64,000 bases of DNA from Neoechinorhynchus agilis (Eukaryota; Acanthocephala). This document shows, piece by piece, positions 1 through 11,577 of the stretch. The notes under the pieces are model-generated. The model worked only from the letters and a program-made list of their open reading frames with translations, was not told where the DNA came from and ran no database searches. The stretch is from NCBI GenBank assembly GCA_051530055.1, contig CM121341.1:14818001-14882000 (forward strand). Reading direction: 5' to 3'. Within the stretch, counting starts at the first letter, position 1. Each line of letters opens with the position of its first letter. The position numbers and the translations under genes are program-made.

Positions 1-1290
1 GTAAAAACTCATCCGTGTATTGCCGTGAAGATTTTAGGGGAGACTGAAAATTTATTAAAGGCTTTTGAGGGGTTATTTTTGCAGGCTGAAAATAAATCCG
101 TTAAATTGAAATGCCATCTAAAATGTTTGTTTGATAAAATGGTGATGGGGGATTATTAGATACACTAAAAGTATGATATGTTAAAAGCTGTTCAATAACG
201 GACGGATATGATACCGATCCTATCGAGTTCGCTGATCTAGCTTTCCAACTCACCGGTTTTCGATTTAAGACTATAGACCAGAACTTTTGAGAGAAACTTT
301 GTTGTTTTTTCAAGATCACTTTTTCTTTCAAGATTCGATCATAGAATTTGGCTTTGAAAAAGTCTTTTATGAAGTTATCATGTAACGCACGATTGCCATG
401 AAGATTAGCAAGAATGGCCCTTTTATAGAAGAATTTTGCCTCTTTAGATAGTTGAGATCGTTTAATCAAAGATGAGATTATCAGCGTTTTCTTCACCGCA
501 CGTAATAGGATGTCATTAAAAGAGTATAGAAAAATATTTCTACTAGCACTTAGCCTTCTAATATGAAGTTATTAAAATTATTGATGCTAGCTTGGTTAAA
601 AGTAAAAAAATCTTTTAAGTTAGGTCCCGATGAGCTAAAGATTATAAGATCATGACCCAATAATAATTGGGATTGTAATTGTAATATAGGGGCAAAAATC
701 CAGAGCGACATTATTTCTAATGATCGCTCCATCAATAAAAGTGTCTACCCTGTGAAAAATTATGAAATGAAGGGAATTGAGCAATAAGGAAGGTATGATC
801 GTTGAATAAAGGTCTTATACATGATAAGAAATTAAAGTTAAAATCTCCTATAATAGTCTGCGTTCCAGAACTTTAAAAAGGAGGAGTATTGTTTAATGAA
901 TTTTTTTACAGATCGAGGACGAATATAGATATTTATGATTATGAAATGCGGCTGGAGTTGTGTGTAACAGGAGTTAAACGGATTATTAATCTGTATTATT
1001 TGCATTAAGCAGAGGTCATTATTAATCGATAATAAGTGTTTAGGAGCAAGATCTCTTTTTATAAAAATTTGTAAGCCTCCACAAAAACCAATATAAGGGT
1101 TGGTTCTTGGAGCAGAGGGATGAATATAAAATCCTTCGTAAGAGTTATCACCCAATAATGATAACGGCCCGGTTCTTGAAAGCATAGAAGGTTCGGCATA
1201 TTGTTAGAAATATTCATAAGAAGGTGTGGGGGAAGATTATGATCTTGAGGTGTTGTATGCGCAAAAAGAGAATTTTCTAATGTCATATTG
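1..1290 (-). mobile_element. Jockey-like LINE ORF2 fragment (endonuclease plus linker), decayed
   Basis: Read on the minus strand this is the 5' part of a LINE ORF2. An apurinic-endonuclease-like domain begins near 1286 (motif LLCFQEPG) and continues in another frame (GFCGGLQIFI, then IINIYIRP) to about 838. The linker toward the RT domain lies at 735-550 and 496-101. The same segments, in order, occur in the plus-strand element at 40.5-41.2 kb (VLCFQETG, GFVGGLQIFI, LLNIYIHP), so the two are copies of one family. Several frameshifts and stops break the frame. The RT part would lie left of the window edge. Non-functional relic; family name inferred from the gag-like ORF1 of the sister copies. 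Confidence 0.75.
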
Positions 1291-1427
1291 ATTCATATTC
1301 ATTGACGGGTAGGTAACTTCGGCTTTTTGGGATCTTTATATGGGTTACATTGACTTGAGTCGTCATATGATGCTGAAGATGGGCCTCTTTTCCGGGAATG
1401 ATTTGAATAGTTTGTAATATTTCAGAA

Positions 1428-1925
1428 ATGGGAGTCCTTTTTTCAGAAAAATATAAGAAGGATTTCCTGAAATACCTATCTACCACTGACATTCCCCACT
1501 CATATTTCTCCAGGAAATGCAACATCTTGACGCTAAATCCCCCGCCTGAGATAGATGATAAAGATAAAAAATATATAAGAGATCAGTTGGGAATAATATT
1601 TTTAAAATACCTCTTTAAACCAAATTGCCAAATCCCATATGCAATGTTGGGACAGACAGACATTGACAATGCATGTAGAAAGGACGGGTTGTCGATCGGA
1701 TTACTTGGTTTTAACGTCATCTTCGCAGTATTCAAGAATGAGATGGATGATTTTATACTAATATCAATGTAGAAAATGCCAGGAGCACACTGCATACAGA
1801 TGCGGTAAAAATGTAGCTTGCACTCATTGCAGTGGGGAGCACGAAAATGTGTTAACTGCATTTTGAACCATAAGGCATACGATACCAGATGCGAGGAGGC
1901 AAAAAAGTATTTGAATTTTTTCATT
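1428..1925 (+). pseudogene. LINE ORF1 (gag-like, zinc-knuckle) relic
   Basis: A plus-strand frame runs from 1428 to about 1772 and contains TLNPPPE, matching MFNPPSE of the ORF1 at 39.7-40.2 kb, followed by a comparable body. Past a stop and one frameshift near 1850, cysteine-rich knuckles follow: CRKCQEHTAYRC, CTHCSGEH and a final RC, the same layout as the sister copy. ORF1 of jockey/I-type LINEs is an RNA-binding gag-like protein. This copy is broken and lies head-to-head with the minus-strand ORF2 piece to its left, so the junction around 1290-1428 is a rearrangement or nested insertion. Confidence 0.65.
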
Positions 1926-2149
1926 AAACTACCATATGGGTGAAATCAGACCCGAGCCAAAGGCCTGGTCGGTGGGTCACTCATGTGCTCATAATACGTT
2001 CTCGCCTCCACCGGCAATATTTAAACTAATAAGCAAAGAGGTTAAGTCTGTGATGATTTCGAAAATATTTTTTAATTTGAGAATTCAAAATATTAAACTT
2101 TTATTTGTAGAACATAATAATGTACAAAACGTGCAATCACCAACGCAGG

Positions 2150-3330
2150 CCAAGGAACTAAGGCCCATTTCCATTCCATAATTGAAAGAGCGATAGCATG
2201 GAAGCTCTTAGATTTCGTTCAAGATAATCATTTAATTCCGCCTTTCATGCACGGTTTTGTTCCAGAGAGAGGTGTCCACAGTCTGACGGAACAATTAATG
2301 GATTTATCTAGAGAAAGACAACGACATGTCAACGTGTTGCTACAATTAGACATATCGAAAGCATTCGATGAAATTTATCGCTCTTTTATCTATAAGACTT
2401 TAAGATTTTTCAAGGCGCCTAAAAACTTATCTACCATACTATAATCCTATCAGAGACAAAGGGGGCCTTTTTTGAACTTGATAAGGATAAGAGAATTTTC
2501 TATCCTGTTCATGGAGTCCCTTAAGGCTCACCTTTATCACCAATCTTGTTTGTGGTAGCTATGCCTTTTTATTCAAAAACTTCAAGCCTAAAAATGGAAC
2601 TGAAATTTTCGTTTACGCGGACGATATTTTCTTTTTTTATCAGAGAGGTTTCTACCGGGGAAAGCTCATCCGGATATAAATCTCCAAAAATGTCTTATTA
2701 TCCCTAACAACCAGACCAGAGCAACTAATCTTATAACTTTAACACTTTTATCTAATTTTAGAGAGTTGCCGAAGGTTTCGAAAAATAGCAAGTTATTAGG
2801 ACTCCAGATCCCGTTATTTGGATACCCGAGGTACGAGTTGGGAAGGATTTGAAATATGTTTTATAAAGCTAAACTCATATTGAAAAGGGGGAAGCGTTTA
2901 GGTCTAAATGATAAAATGGTGATAAATATAATTAAAACCCTTATTTTTGGTACAATTTGTTTTTTATGAGAGGCAGACCGCCAGAACAACGACTAATGAT
3001 GTTTTTTAAAATCTTCCCGATTGTTAAAAAGATCAAGTTTTTATCAGCGGAATCAAATAAGGCATTGAATAAAGATCTGGCGGTTTTCTTTTTATCCAAA
3101 ATATGGTTTTATAGCTGTAAATATAAATTCGCAAAACTTGTTTTCAATTCACACAATCAAATGTTCCTGTAACTAATGAAAGTTAAGCTTGATTCAACTA
3201 ATTTTAAAGAAATTATAATCCGAGACTTCTTAAAATCATTTGTACTCCCCTTCACAAACGGTGAGTTACCTTAACAGATCTTAGTAACATTTATAGGAAA
3301 TGGAAGTATTCGAAACTAAACACGGCTAAA
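2150..3330 (+). pseudogene. LINE reverse transcriptase relic (jockey-like)
   Basis: RT motifs appear in order but in changing frames: LRPISIP at about 2157, LLQLDISKAFDE at 2338-2373, GVP-stop-GSPLSPILF at about 2513-2550 (the usual Gln is a TAA), and the catalytic FVYADDIFF at about 2610. A C-terminal stretch (2957-3172) follows. Only about 225 bp separate the zinc-knuckle ORF1 from the RT, so the endonuclease domain has been deleted in this copy. The family uses target-primed reverse transcription; this copy cannot be active. Confidence 0.75.
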
Positions 3331-3559
3331 TGCGCTTATTCTCTGTTTTGATAATTGCGCAGAGACAAAAGTGGGCGCAATAACTGCTAAATCTCAAGCA
3401 ATTGTAGAAAAGGATTGTAATGGAGGTTCTTAGACAATGAATGATTGTAAATAGTATGAGTTAATAAATAAATATAGTCAAATAAGGCGGATTATAGGAT
3501 AAAGCCACCCGGACCTACCTTTTGGACATGAAGTCCGATGAGACAGACGAAATATTGAA

Positions 3560-4140
3560 TTAGTGAAATTAAACTCTATTTTCTCAATCACTAAACAAAA
3601 TATCTTACTTGAGTATTATATCGACCACTCCCCAGTTTTCACACACTGTCGCTTCACAAAAAGAAGGCATATTGATGAACAACTTCTTTACAACAAACAT
3701 AAAATATTCCCTAACTTCTATAATATCCCAACAAATAATTCGAATATACAACTGTAACATACCATGGATAACCCCCACCTTGAAACTCGTTCAAAATCAA
3801 GCATCTAAAGCCCATTGAAATAAATTTCCTGACTTTCCCCGTTTACAAAAAGTACTATCTCACAAAATACTTGTTGCCCGCAAAAATTTCCTTCAAACCA
3901 AAATTCGTTCAGGTGGCAATTGAACATGGTGGCGAGCCGCAAATGACTCTCTTGGTCTATTCAACCCTGATCCCTCCCCAAATTTGTCCTCTTCTGAACT
4001 GAATCATGTCCTAGACTTTATCAATCAGAACCTCTGCCATGACTCAAATTACAACCCACACAATCTTTCACTCCCACAACTGATACTTTTGTCAACTCTC
4101 CGATGCTCTCCTTAGTATCGTCATACGAAGTACTACAACA
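3560..4140 (+). mobile_element. C-rich LINE fragment (linker between endonuclease and RT)
   Basis: A pyrimidine-rich plus-strand stretch with broken frames reads TWWRAANDSLGLF followed by SELNHVLDFINQNL. This resembles the linker region after the endonuclease in the C-rich LINE at 27.2-29.6 kb (NWWRRIKNVTGLG). No complete domain remains. The assignment to that family is by composition and one short motif, so it is moderate. Confidence 0.45.
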
Positions 4141-4334
4141 TGTCAAGAAATTACCTCGAAATTCGTAATTTCAATCCAAAATCCCAAACTGGGCTCTTTA
4201 CTGCATCATTTTGATAGAACGTGTTATTATTATGAGATGGCAAAATTATCATTCCGGCACTCAACTTGCACCTCCACTTTTTAAAAGCTTAAAAAACAAT
4301 CAATGAAGGATATTATTTTAGTTTGAAAATTATA

Positions 4335-4760
4335 TTATCCATTGCAGCTCGCGTTCGTACAAGTTTCAGTGTTGAGAAATCTTGATAACTTGCAATATTT
4401 CATAGTAGTCAGGTCACGGCTAAGAATTGCGTTCACTTCGGTGTGTCGTGAGTACCTTCCGCCTGATTGCCGACAGACGAGACCACACCGCCCCGGTAAT
4501 TCCATGGTCGCTCCGCAACGGCAGCAATGTGATGTGCACATCGGTACCACAAGTCTCAGGGACACTGCAATCATTACTGTCTCATCGGAGAGAAGGGTAC
4601 CCGATTCTTTTGTAGAGACTGCCGCCAATCGAGTTCGATTCACCAGGTCACGAGAATCTGAAATCGAAGAGTTCTGAATTCTCGCTTCAAGGAGCGAATC
4701 CCAAACTGATTATTTGCAACCATTGACGGAAATCTGTTCGCTACCGGAATCTTCACACCA
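4335..4760 (-). mobile_element. RT-tail family fragment (Cys/His module), locus 1
   Basis: The minus-strand frame reads NRTRLAAVSTKESG, then VPMCTSHCCRCGATM, then GGRYSRHTEVNAILSRDL. The same ordered blocks occur at 24.4, 32.2, 41.3 and 52.8 kb. In the 24-26 kb copy this module is the C-terminal part of a reverse-transcriptase protein. Only the module is preserved here and it is interrupted. Its CxC...H...C...RH spacing suggests metal binding (inference). Confidence 0.6.
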
Positions 4761-4912
4761 AAGATTAAGAACCTTCACTAAATCTTCATCCAGCCCGGGT
4801 GTCCCAAAAAATGTGTACACTTTAAAATAATAAAGTATAAAGATTTAAGCAGCTGACAACTTAGTTTTTTGTTTTTTAAAGACTTTACCCATTGAATCGA
4901 GTTGGATAATTT

Positions 4913-5111
4913 GAACGAATTGATATTCCATGAAATAACGCAGGTATTGTAGGAGCATTGGTTAATCAGGAATTAACAAAAGACGGATTCGACGTTCACT
5001 TTCAGACCAATCACCTAGGACACTTCCTATTCACAAAACGTATCTTATATCCAGTGAAAAAAATCGCAACAAGGGCGAATAATAAACGTTTCAAGTCTTG
5101 CATATGAAGGT
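4913..5111 (+). pseudogene. Short-chain dehydrogenase (retinol-dehydrogenase-like) exon relic
   Basis: The stretch encodes ERIDIP-stop-NNAGI, then LTKDGFDVHFQTNHLGHFL and, after a one-base frameshift, GRIINVSSLAYEG. NNAG and the TNHLGHF and NVSS segments are hallmarks of classical SDR enzymes of the RDH11-14 type (NAD(P)H-dependent oxidoreductases). The frame is broken by a TGA before NNAG and by a seven-A run at 5057-5063, where one A too many shifts the frame. The Rossmann N-terminus and the YxxxK active site are absent nearby. A single decayed exon or retrocopy; a sequencing error could explain the A run but not the stop. Confidence 0.7.
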
Positions 5112-5554
5112 TAAAACTCCATTTTGCCTAAAATTAAATGCTTGAAGGATAATTATCTGAAATACATTTCGAGAAATAAATAGAAAAATCCTTAATTATT
5201 TACTAATATCGATATCTTTAAAATAAAAGTATTTTCGTAAATTAAATATCATTCTTTAAATAAATACTAACGGGGTTTTTAACTATCGATCGCTTATTTG
5301 TAAGGTGTTTGTTTCAACTCGTGAAAACTAAACCCTAAAATTCCAATAAGGTAGCATTTTTGTTTTGTATTTCTTGATTTCGAAATTGCATCCTAAGAAA
5401 ATTTCAGAGCATAAGATTTAGTGCCCGCAGATCTTTCCATTCCAAACATAATATTGAACAAATGCTTGGGTTTTTTCTAAGTTGCAACCTCACAATCGCT
5501 GTCGAACCGCTCAATTCATTATTGTCTTCTGCACATGATCGATATAGACATCGT

Positions 5555-6358
5555 TCAATTACGAAGCAATTTATTTGCACGCTTGTTAGCGTCATAAATT
5601 CGTTCCTTATTGGATAAACCCTATGAAGATTGATTTAGAGTGAACAATTACCACCTTCTCATAAAACCTTGACATCGACACGTTCGATCTGTTGGTTTTG
5701 ATTTTCGATTTCGCTTCCCATGTCCATAGCCATATTTCGCAGATTTCCGATCATAGTGCTCACTTGCTGGATATTTTCCTCCATTTCGTCTTCACGGCTA
5801 TCATTTGTGATTCTAAACAATTAGGATTATCGGAAATGTTTTATTTTTATTTTCGACTTTGTTACGAATCCACTTTGATGTGAAGGGTCGCCTCCATCAG
5901 CAACTCTCTTCATTCCAACTATTCCTCCTTTTCCGTCCTCGTTCCCCTTCCAAGTTGTAGAATAACTAGAGTTTTTCTCAAAATTCTTGATTCTAAAATA
6001 TTTTATCGTTACAGCCGCTAAGTAAATCTTGCTCACTTTTTCCATGGCAAAACAAATAACCCGCAACACTTCTCAAGTCCTTCCAAATTCTTTTCTGCGT
6101 CCTTCATATCTTCATTTATTCTATCCATACCTTCTTCAATCCTTTCAAGCTGCTCTCCTTGTTCATCCAGCATTACGAGTGTTTTAATTCCTGCTTCTTT
6201 GCTCTAAATATTAAACCCAGCGAATAAACTTCGGTTTTAAAACAATATAAGCTCACGTCTTCGCACATCTGCAACATTCTGCGAGTGCTCTCAAGGGACT
6301 CATCAGCAATGGTCGTTGCTTTTACAGTCAAATCATCGGTTGGTTTTGAATCCGCCAT
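5555..6358 (-). CDS. SNAP25: SNAP-25, synaptosomal t-SNARE (5 exons)
   Basis: CDS: complement(join(5555..5620,5668..5812,5858..5992,6037..6203,6257..6358)), 204 residues; vertebrate SNAP-25 has 206. The protein gives two of the four helices of the synaptic SNARE bundle, with syntaxin and synaptobrevin, and drives vesicle fusion at the plasma membrane. Seen: first SNARE helix with [12 protein letters not shown] and [17 protein letters not shown] (ionic-layer Gln about residue 49); a membrane-linker CCGLFVLPW with two cysteines rather than the usual four; second helix with [12 protein letters not shown] and [10 protein letters not shown] (Gln about 173); C-terminus [10 protein letters not shown]. 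The four introns are 44-53 bp and all phases agree. The final intron acceptor is the least certain junction. Both SNARE helices are present and no stop interrupts the spliced frame. Confidence 0.93.
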
Positions 6359-7460
6359 TCTGGAGTTCAAGAAAGGATAAAAGAAAAAACGTTTATTCAA
6401 ATATAACCCTAAAGGTGTGTTTTTAGGAGATAAAAATATAAGCCTCATCCAAAAACATGAGTTGTTTACAGTCGCTCCTCATTGTAAGGTTTTTGGAAAA
6501 GGACTATACTGCAGTCTACCCTATAGATTTCGCATTTTCTTAGTTTAATCAAATTCATTCACTCAGAGCGACAGAACAAAGTACAGAGACGCCCACATTT
6601 GCACTATCGATCTTTTCATTGCACAAGAATATGCACTTAGAAAAATTTGAGTTGCTCTGCGCCGATGGTTGCCGAGAAAGCGCGGAGAAATTGTGCTAAT
6701 ATATAGTAGATCCGCTTGTGGATGTAGAAGCGCCCCATCCGCGCAATTCTCTTTACCACATAATGAATTCGCCGCAATTCAGACAGTTTCAATGCTTCCT
6801 ATTAAAAGAAAGCAATGTGTGTAGTTTTTAGATCTAATGAATTTTTAATTACGTCGCGAATTTTGAGTATTTTTAATTAAACTCAATGCAGAACACTTCC
6901 TCTCGCTCTCGATCTCTTCCTACTCTGGTATAAAAAATTTAAAGTACATAGAGGAAATGCAATACTAGGTAAGTATAAACACCAATTTAATGGTGTTAAA
7001 AATAGAAACTACTTTATACAAAATAATTGACATATATGGTAGTCATGTTTGCCATTTTGTACTTCGTAGAAGACGAATCAAGATTTGGTGCTCATTGGCC
7101 GAGTTAATTACTAATAACTTAGAAGAGTAAATTGGATATACACTGCTGCTATTGGGTTGTTTCAAGCACAATTTGTTGAAACTAGTAGCGTCGATGAATT
7201 TACTTTTTCTCTCTGATTATTCATTGAATCAGCCTTGATCGTCGGTAAAAAGAAATCATGATAAATTGATAAAATGAAAGTTAAGAGTACCGGATGGATA
7301 AAATTAGCGATCCGGCTAAAGTACGAAGTGTGTTTGTCCAGATTTTTGTCCAAAAACTCATTGAAAAATCAGTGTTTATACGGCGCGGATGTCGCATTGT
7401 TCCGACTATATTACTCGGACATCACACTAATCTTTGCGCCCAAATATAACTATTCGCTGC
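6359..7460. other. Intergenic, upstream of SNAP-25
   Basis: AT-rich sequence with only short unsupported reading frames. It contains the presumed SNAP-25 promoter and the 3' end of the next gene. The base before the SNAP-25 ATG is preceded by CCAG, which could be a splice or trans-splice acceptor. I see nothing else that can be named. Confidence 0.5.
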
Positions 7461-8634
7461 CTACAACGACGGCGGCATTGGTCTAAATCCATAGAATGGC
7501 ATTTGACCCGGCTGCAAATGAACTGTCGGCAGATTGATGACTCTCTGTGTTTCTGGATAAGACTGCCTCCATCCACTAGGGCCGCATCCATATTGCTGTT
7601 GTGGTTGCTGGAACACACAGGGTGTTTGGGTAACACTTTGTGTTTGTCCTCCACCAACAAAATACTGTGACTGCGGCGGCATTTGATGCATCATGCTCTG
7701 ACTTGGCATTTGTCTGTTGGTCATCATTTGTGCCGCTGGGAATGTCATATGACTTCCTGGTAATTGTTGCTGATACTGGAATTGATGTGCGGGAGGATGA
7801 ACATTATAAGTTGGAACTTGATGCGCTGGGATCTGCACCGGCGCTGCATGAACACTGTCAAATGAGTTCGAGCGAGACATTCTTGAGTGGGATCGAGAGT
7901 ATGATCTGCAACAAATTTCACTGTCAAGATCTCCCTATACAATGAAACTTGCTTTAGGAACCGATGAAACTGATGAGCTTCTGGAATGGTGGGAGCTACG
8001 TCGTGACAGGCTGCGACCTACTCTCGGTGGCATTGCGCGCCTCATATCATCCCAATAGTTGAGACCTCCATCTTGATCGCTATCACTACTGTATCGCCGA
8101 TAATCCCGTCGACCGTGATAGCTCGGTGAATAGATGCGGGACGATGAGTGATTACCGTAGTGGTGACCTCTACCGTCCACTTTTACAACCCTCGTTCTTA
8201 CTATAGTCGGTTGTGGAGACTCGGTAACTTCACGATGGACAATCCTTGGCGGTGGTGTTCTAGGTCTCTCAATGACCCGCTCGACAATAGTCTGTGGAGC
8301 TGGCCTCACCACAACCTGTTCAAGCATTTAAAGTGATGACTTTATAAAGCTTTCAGACTTACTCGTTCAACTATCTGGGGTTCGGGAGTAGGAACGCGTT
8401 CTACAATGCGTTTGACCAATGGCGGTGGAGTTCTGCATCTCACGACATCTCTCGCAGGTCTTGCTCTGCTTGAACTTCTAGACACACTGCGTGCTTCGTA
8501 TTCATCTGAACTTGCTGAAACGGGCGAATAAGCCCTCGATCGACTAAATCAAAGGCTTTCGTATGCGAACTCTTCAACCCACTTGAATACCTCTGTGGAC
8601 GGGTATATGACCGGTGCTCGTATCTTTGGTCCAT
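7461..8634 (-). CDS. Arg/Ser/Pro-rich protein with Gln/Met-rich C-terminus, family not recognised
   Basis: Model: complement(join(7461..7934,7971..8315,8363..8543,8591..8634)), about 347 residues. Exon 1 starts MDQRYEHRSYTRPQ. Then come RS-type repeats (SRSSSRARPARD), two tandem-like segments (RTPPPLVKRIVERVPTPEP and RPAPQTIVERVIERPRTPP), another RS stretch (RSLSRRSSHHSRSSS) and a Pro/Gln/Met-rich tail (FPAAQMMTNRQMPSQSMM). Introns 1 and 2 are both 47 bp with clean GT-AG. Intron 3 (36 bp) is inferred because a TAG at 7935-7937 otherwise interrupts an open frame; without it the protein ends there. Low complexity suggests a disordered nuclear or RNA-associated protein, but no domain supports a function. 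Confidence 0.7.
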
Positions 8635-10129
8635 GTCTGAAGGAAAAAACGAGAGGGCAAGGTAACGAATATAAGTTCTCTTCCTCTCTCGCTTAGGGAG
8701 TGTGGAGAAGGCGAACACATGAGATCGAAAAACCTAAAGAAAAACGCAAAAGTGAGCGTCATATCATAGTGTATACTATATTCTCATTTTAATGTTCTTC
8801 ACCTCTTACACTCTAGTGAAGAGATCTTTTCGTCGTCAAAAGACCTGACCCACCATAACAATAGGTAGGATATAGGGGTCACATAAGGAAATTGCATAAG
8901 GTCATTTTTCCGTAGACCTTAAGGGATTTCTCCCCTCAGCATTGTCTCCTAAGCTCTTTGTCAACCCAACTAAAAGTCTTAGACAAGAATGGCAAGTAGA
9001 AATGTTTTGGGCCCAAAAAGGGCTGACTAATATTAGAAACAAACGTGAGACATGACACCAAGAGATGTTCACTTATCAAGATTGAACGTTTTGTACATTT
9101 TCTCAAACATTCAACATCAACTGACGAATACTAATGAATGGGGGGGGTTGTGCGCGAAAGTGCACGTCGATATGCTCAATTCAGTTTTGAACAATACCGT
9201 AGCCACACAGGTACGTATTCGTCTACTGAAAAATTGGTCGACGAGCAAGTCTATGAAAATAGCGGTGAATTGAGAGCGTTATTATATTTATCCGTCATGG
9301 TTAGTTCGCGTAAGTTTCACGCTTGTATCAAAGATTGACGAGCTAAAAAGTAAACTGGGCACGAAAAAGCTTCTTTGTGTTTTCTCTATAAACGAAAACT
9401 CAAGTGGTTCCACTCATTCGATTTGGACATATGCAGAGTGCATTATTCGACGAGAAATGAATAGCGGCTGTAATGGCTTTGAAATGCTTACGAAAAAATC
9501 GATTTTTACCTTCCGACTAATTATCCAACATCCCTTGATAAATCACAGAATTTTGCATTTATTTTCATAGCATTTCAAAATCAAATGAGCTCGAAATATC
9601 ACCAGAGTTTCTCGTTGCAGTAATGAACTTTCAAAAACTTCTAAATTCTATTGGGAGTCTACCTTAAAATATTAACGAATCGATCGTTCACTTCCTTCGT
9701 GGGACCGAGTGTGATCATACTTTCCGCAAAGAATCAATGTGAGTTCAATGGCGGCATCAGGCAATAGCAATCTGATGGAAGAAACTTATGGAGGAGTAGG
9801 GGACAACAAAACACAATTACGGTTCTTCGCTTTGTAGCGGAGCAATTTTTCGCCAATCAAATTTTTTCTATGTTCTCAACCTTGATACGCTTGCTTTAAG
9901 TCGCTATTTATAAGCATTATAAGCCCTTGTCGGCTTGGTAAATATAAACAACTTCTAGGATCACGAATTACACGTAAATATTTCAGCCTTCTCTTAACGT
10001 CGCGATTGTTAAATGTGATTGTAAGAAAACGTATTAAAACTGAATCAGTGAACCTGATTGATTTGGAATGAAACACAAAGAAAACTCTAACCGATTATAG
10101 TCGCGCACAGTTGATTTTCCAAGCCTTTA
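8635..10129. other. Intergenic, no gene seen
   Basis: Contains the presumed promoter of the Arg/Ser-rich gene, then sequence with only short open frames on both strands and none with recognisable motifs. A G7 run lies near 9140. Confidence 0.4.
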
Positions 10130-10580
10130 AAATTTTCACAGTTTTTTCAATTCTCACTGACTACCATGCCTCTCAACCCTACCACCACGATTTTTACCAC
10201 ATTTTGTTCCCCTTTTCACACGAGCACAACAATCGTAATCCCAATTAGTTTCATCCTTCTATACTTCGCGTCTCCCTATACTTACGCTCCTTTTTCCATA
10301 CTGCCGAATTTTCTCGGATATCAAGACCCAAAATGAACCAGAGGACAGACCCAACCCAACAAACTCTTCTGCAAACAATAACCACCAACTTTTTCACCCC
10401 GAGCGGACTTTACGCCCGAACGGGCATTCCAACCAAACTAAATATTACCGCAGGACCGAAACCGTAATCCACTCCAACATCAACAGCCACATTCATTTAA
10501 CAAATCAGAGCTCGAGTGTTCATGAGGAACCAAAGGTACATGGGTCCTAGTCGTTGTACTTAAACTAATAAAACGTGTTA
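10130..10580 (+). repeat. Pyrimidine-rich LINE 3'-tail-like repeat, copy 1
   Basis: A C/T-rich plus-strand block ending in GAGCTCGAGTGTTCATGAGG, GGTCCTA, then TAAACTAATAAAACGTGTT. The same ending, with scattered differences, occurs at 56.58-56.68 kb (GAACTCGAGTGTTCATGAGG ... TAACAAATAGACGTGTTT). Both probably are 3' untranslated tails of a dispersed C-rich LINE. No reading frame is preserved. Confidence 0.5.
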
Positions 10581-11577
10581 TTATATTACTATTTTTTTAA
10601 CTGTGTAATCTATTCGTCTCTGGGCTTAACTTCATCCACTCACAAAGGCGATTTCGTCGTTTTAACACGACAGTACTAATGTTTATTGAACAAGTATTTA
10701 AACATAAAGTCACGGAAAATAAAGCTGCATCACACTTCCAGTATTGAAGACTGAATGTTATAAGCTCCGTAAGTTTAATAATCACAATGGCAAAGTTAAT
10801 TTTGTCGAAAGTTTCGATCTTTTTGAATTTGATTTCGTCGTCAATTAGATATCTTCGAAACGCAATTCACGACGTTTAGTGATTGTGAACAAAATTCTTT
10901 ACGCCGCTTTTAATTTAGACTTTTTATTCCACCTTCTTGCTAAAAGCAAGCAGATATGTTAAAGAAAAACAAGTTTAATATGCAATTCGTCATAGAATCC
11001 ATAAAGCAGGATCCTCCCAAATGTAAACATTTGTATTGAATTATTGTGCCTAAACAATTGAAACAATTCTTTATCGAACAAACCCCCATTCCTGTTAGAA
11101 TTGAAATCATGCGCATTCCATCGATTATTGATCAAAAAATATTTTACATTGTTTAGGGAAAACAAAGTCGCGGAATTTCCATTTCACCCTGTTATACGAT
11201 AAGACATTATTTAGCACTAAGGAGAATAAAGTAATATTAAAAGTATATTCGTTAAACTTGCTACGCATCTCGTTTTTACTAAAATAGTAAACCCAGTATC
11301 AACAAGTTAAAAACTCAACTTCCTTAATATGCCACAGAGAAACTTATCAACATCATCGGGATTATGTTCTATACAATAAATCTCAGCAATTGGCAAGTAA
11401 TACCATGAAAACAATATCTATCTCCTGGGTGCTAAAAGCAATCGGAAACGCAATCACAGCAAAACACAATTGTCTGAGTACGTCGAATGTGTAAGATAAC
11501 CTGCAAAGGTATTTTACTCACCATTTTGTTGAGTGTTGGTGCGTTGCTGCTTTCGGCGAACTTTTTATGCTCAAGTG
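10581..11577. other. Intergenic, no gene seen
   Basis: AT-rich, with only short frames lacking recognisable motifs. It includes the upstream region of the four-exon small protein gene. Confidence 0.4.
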
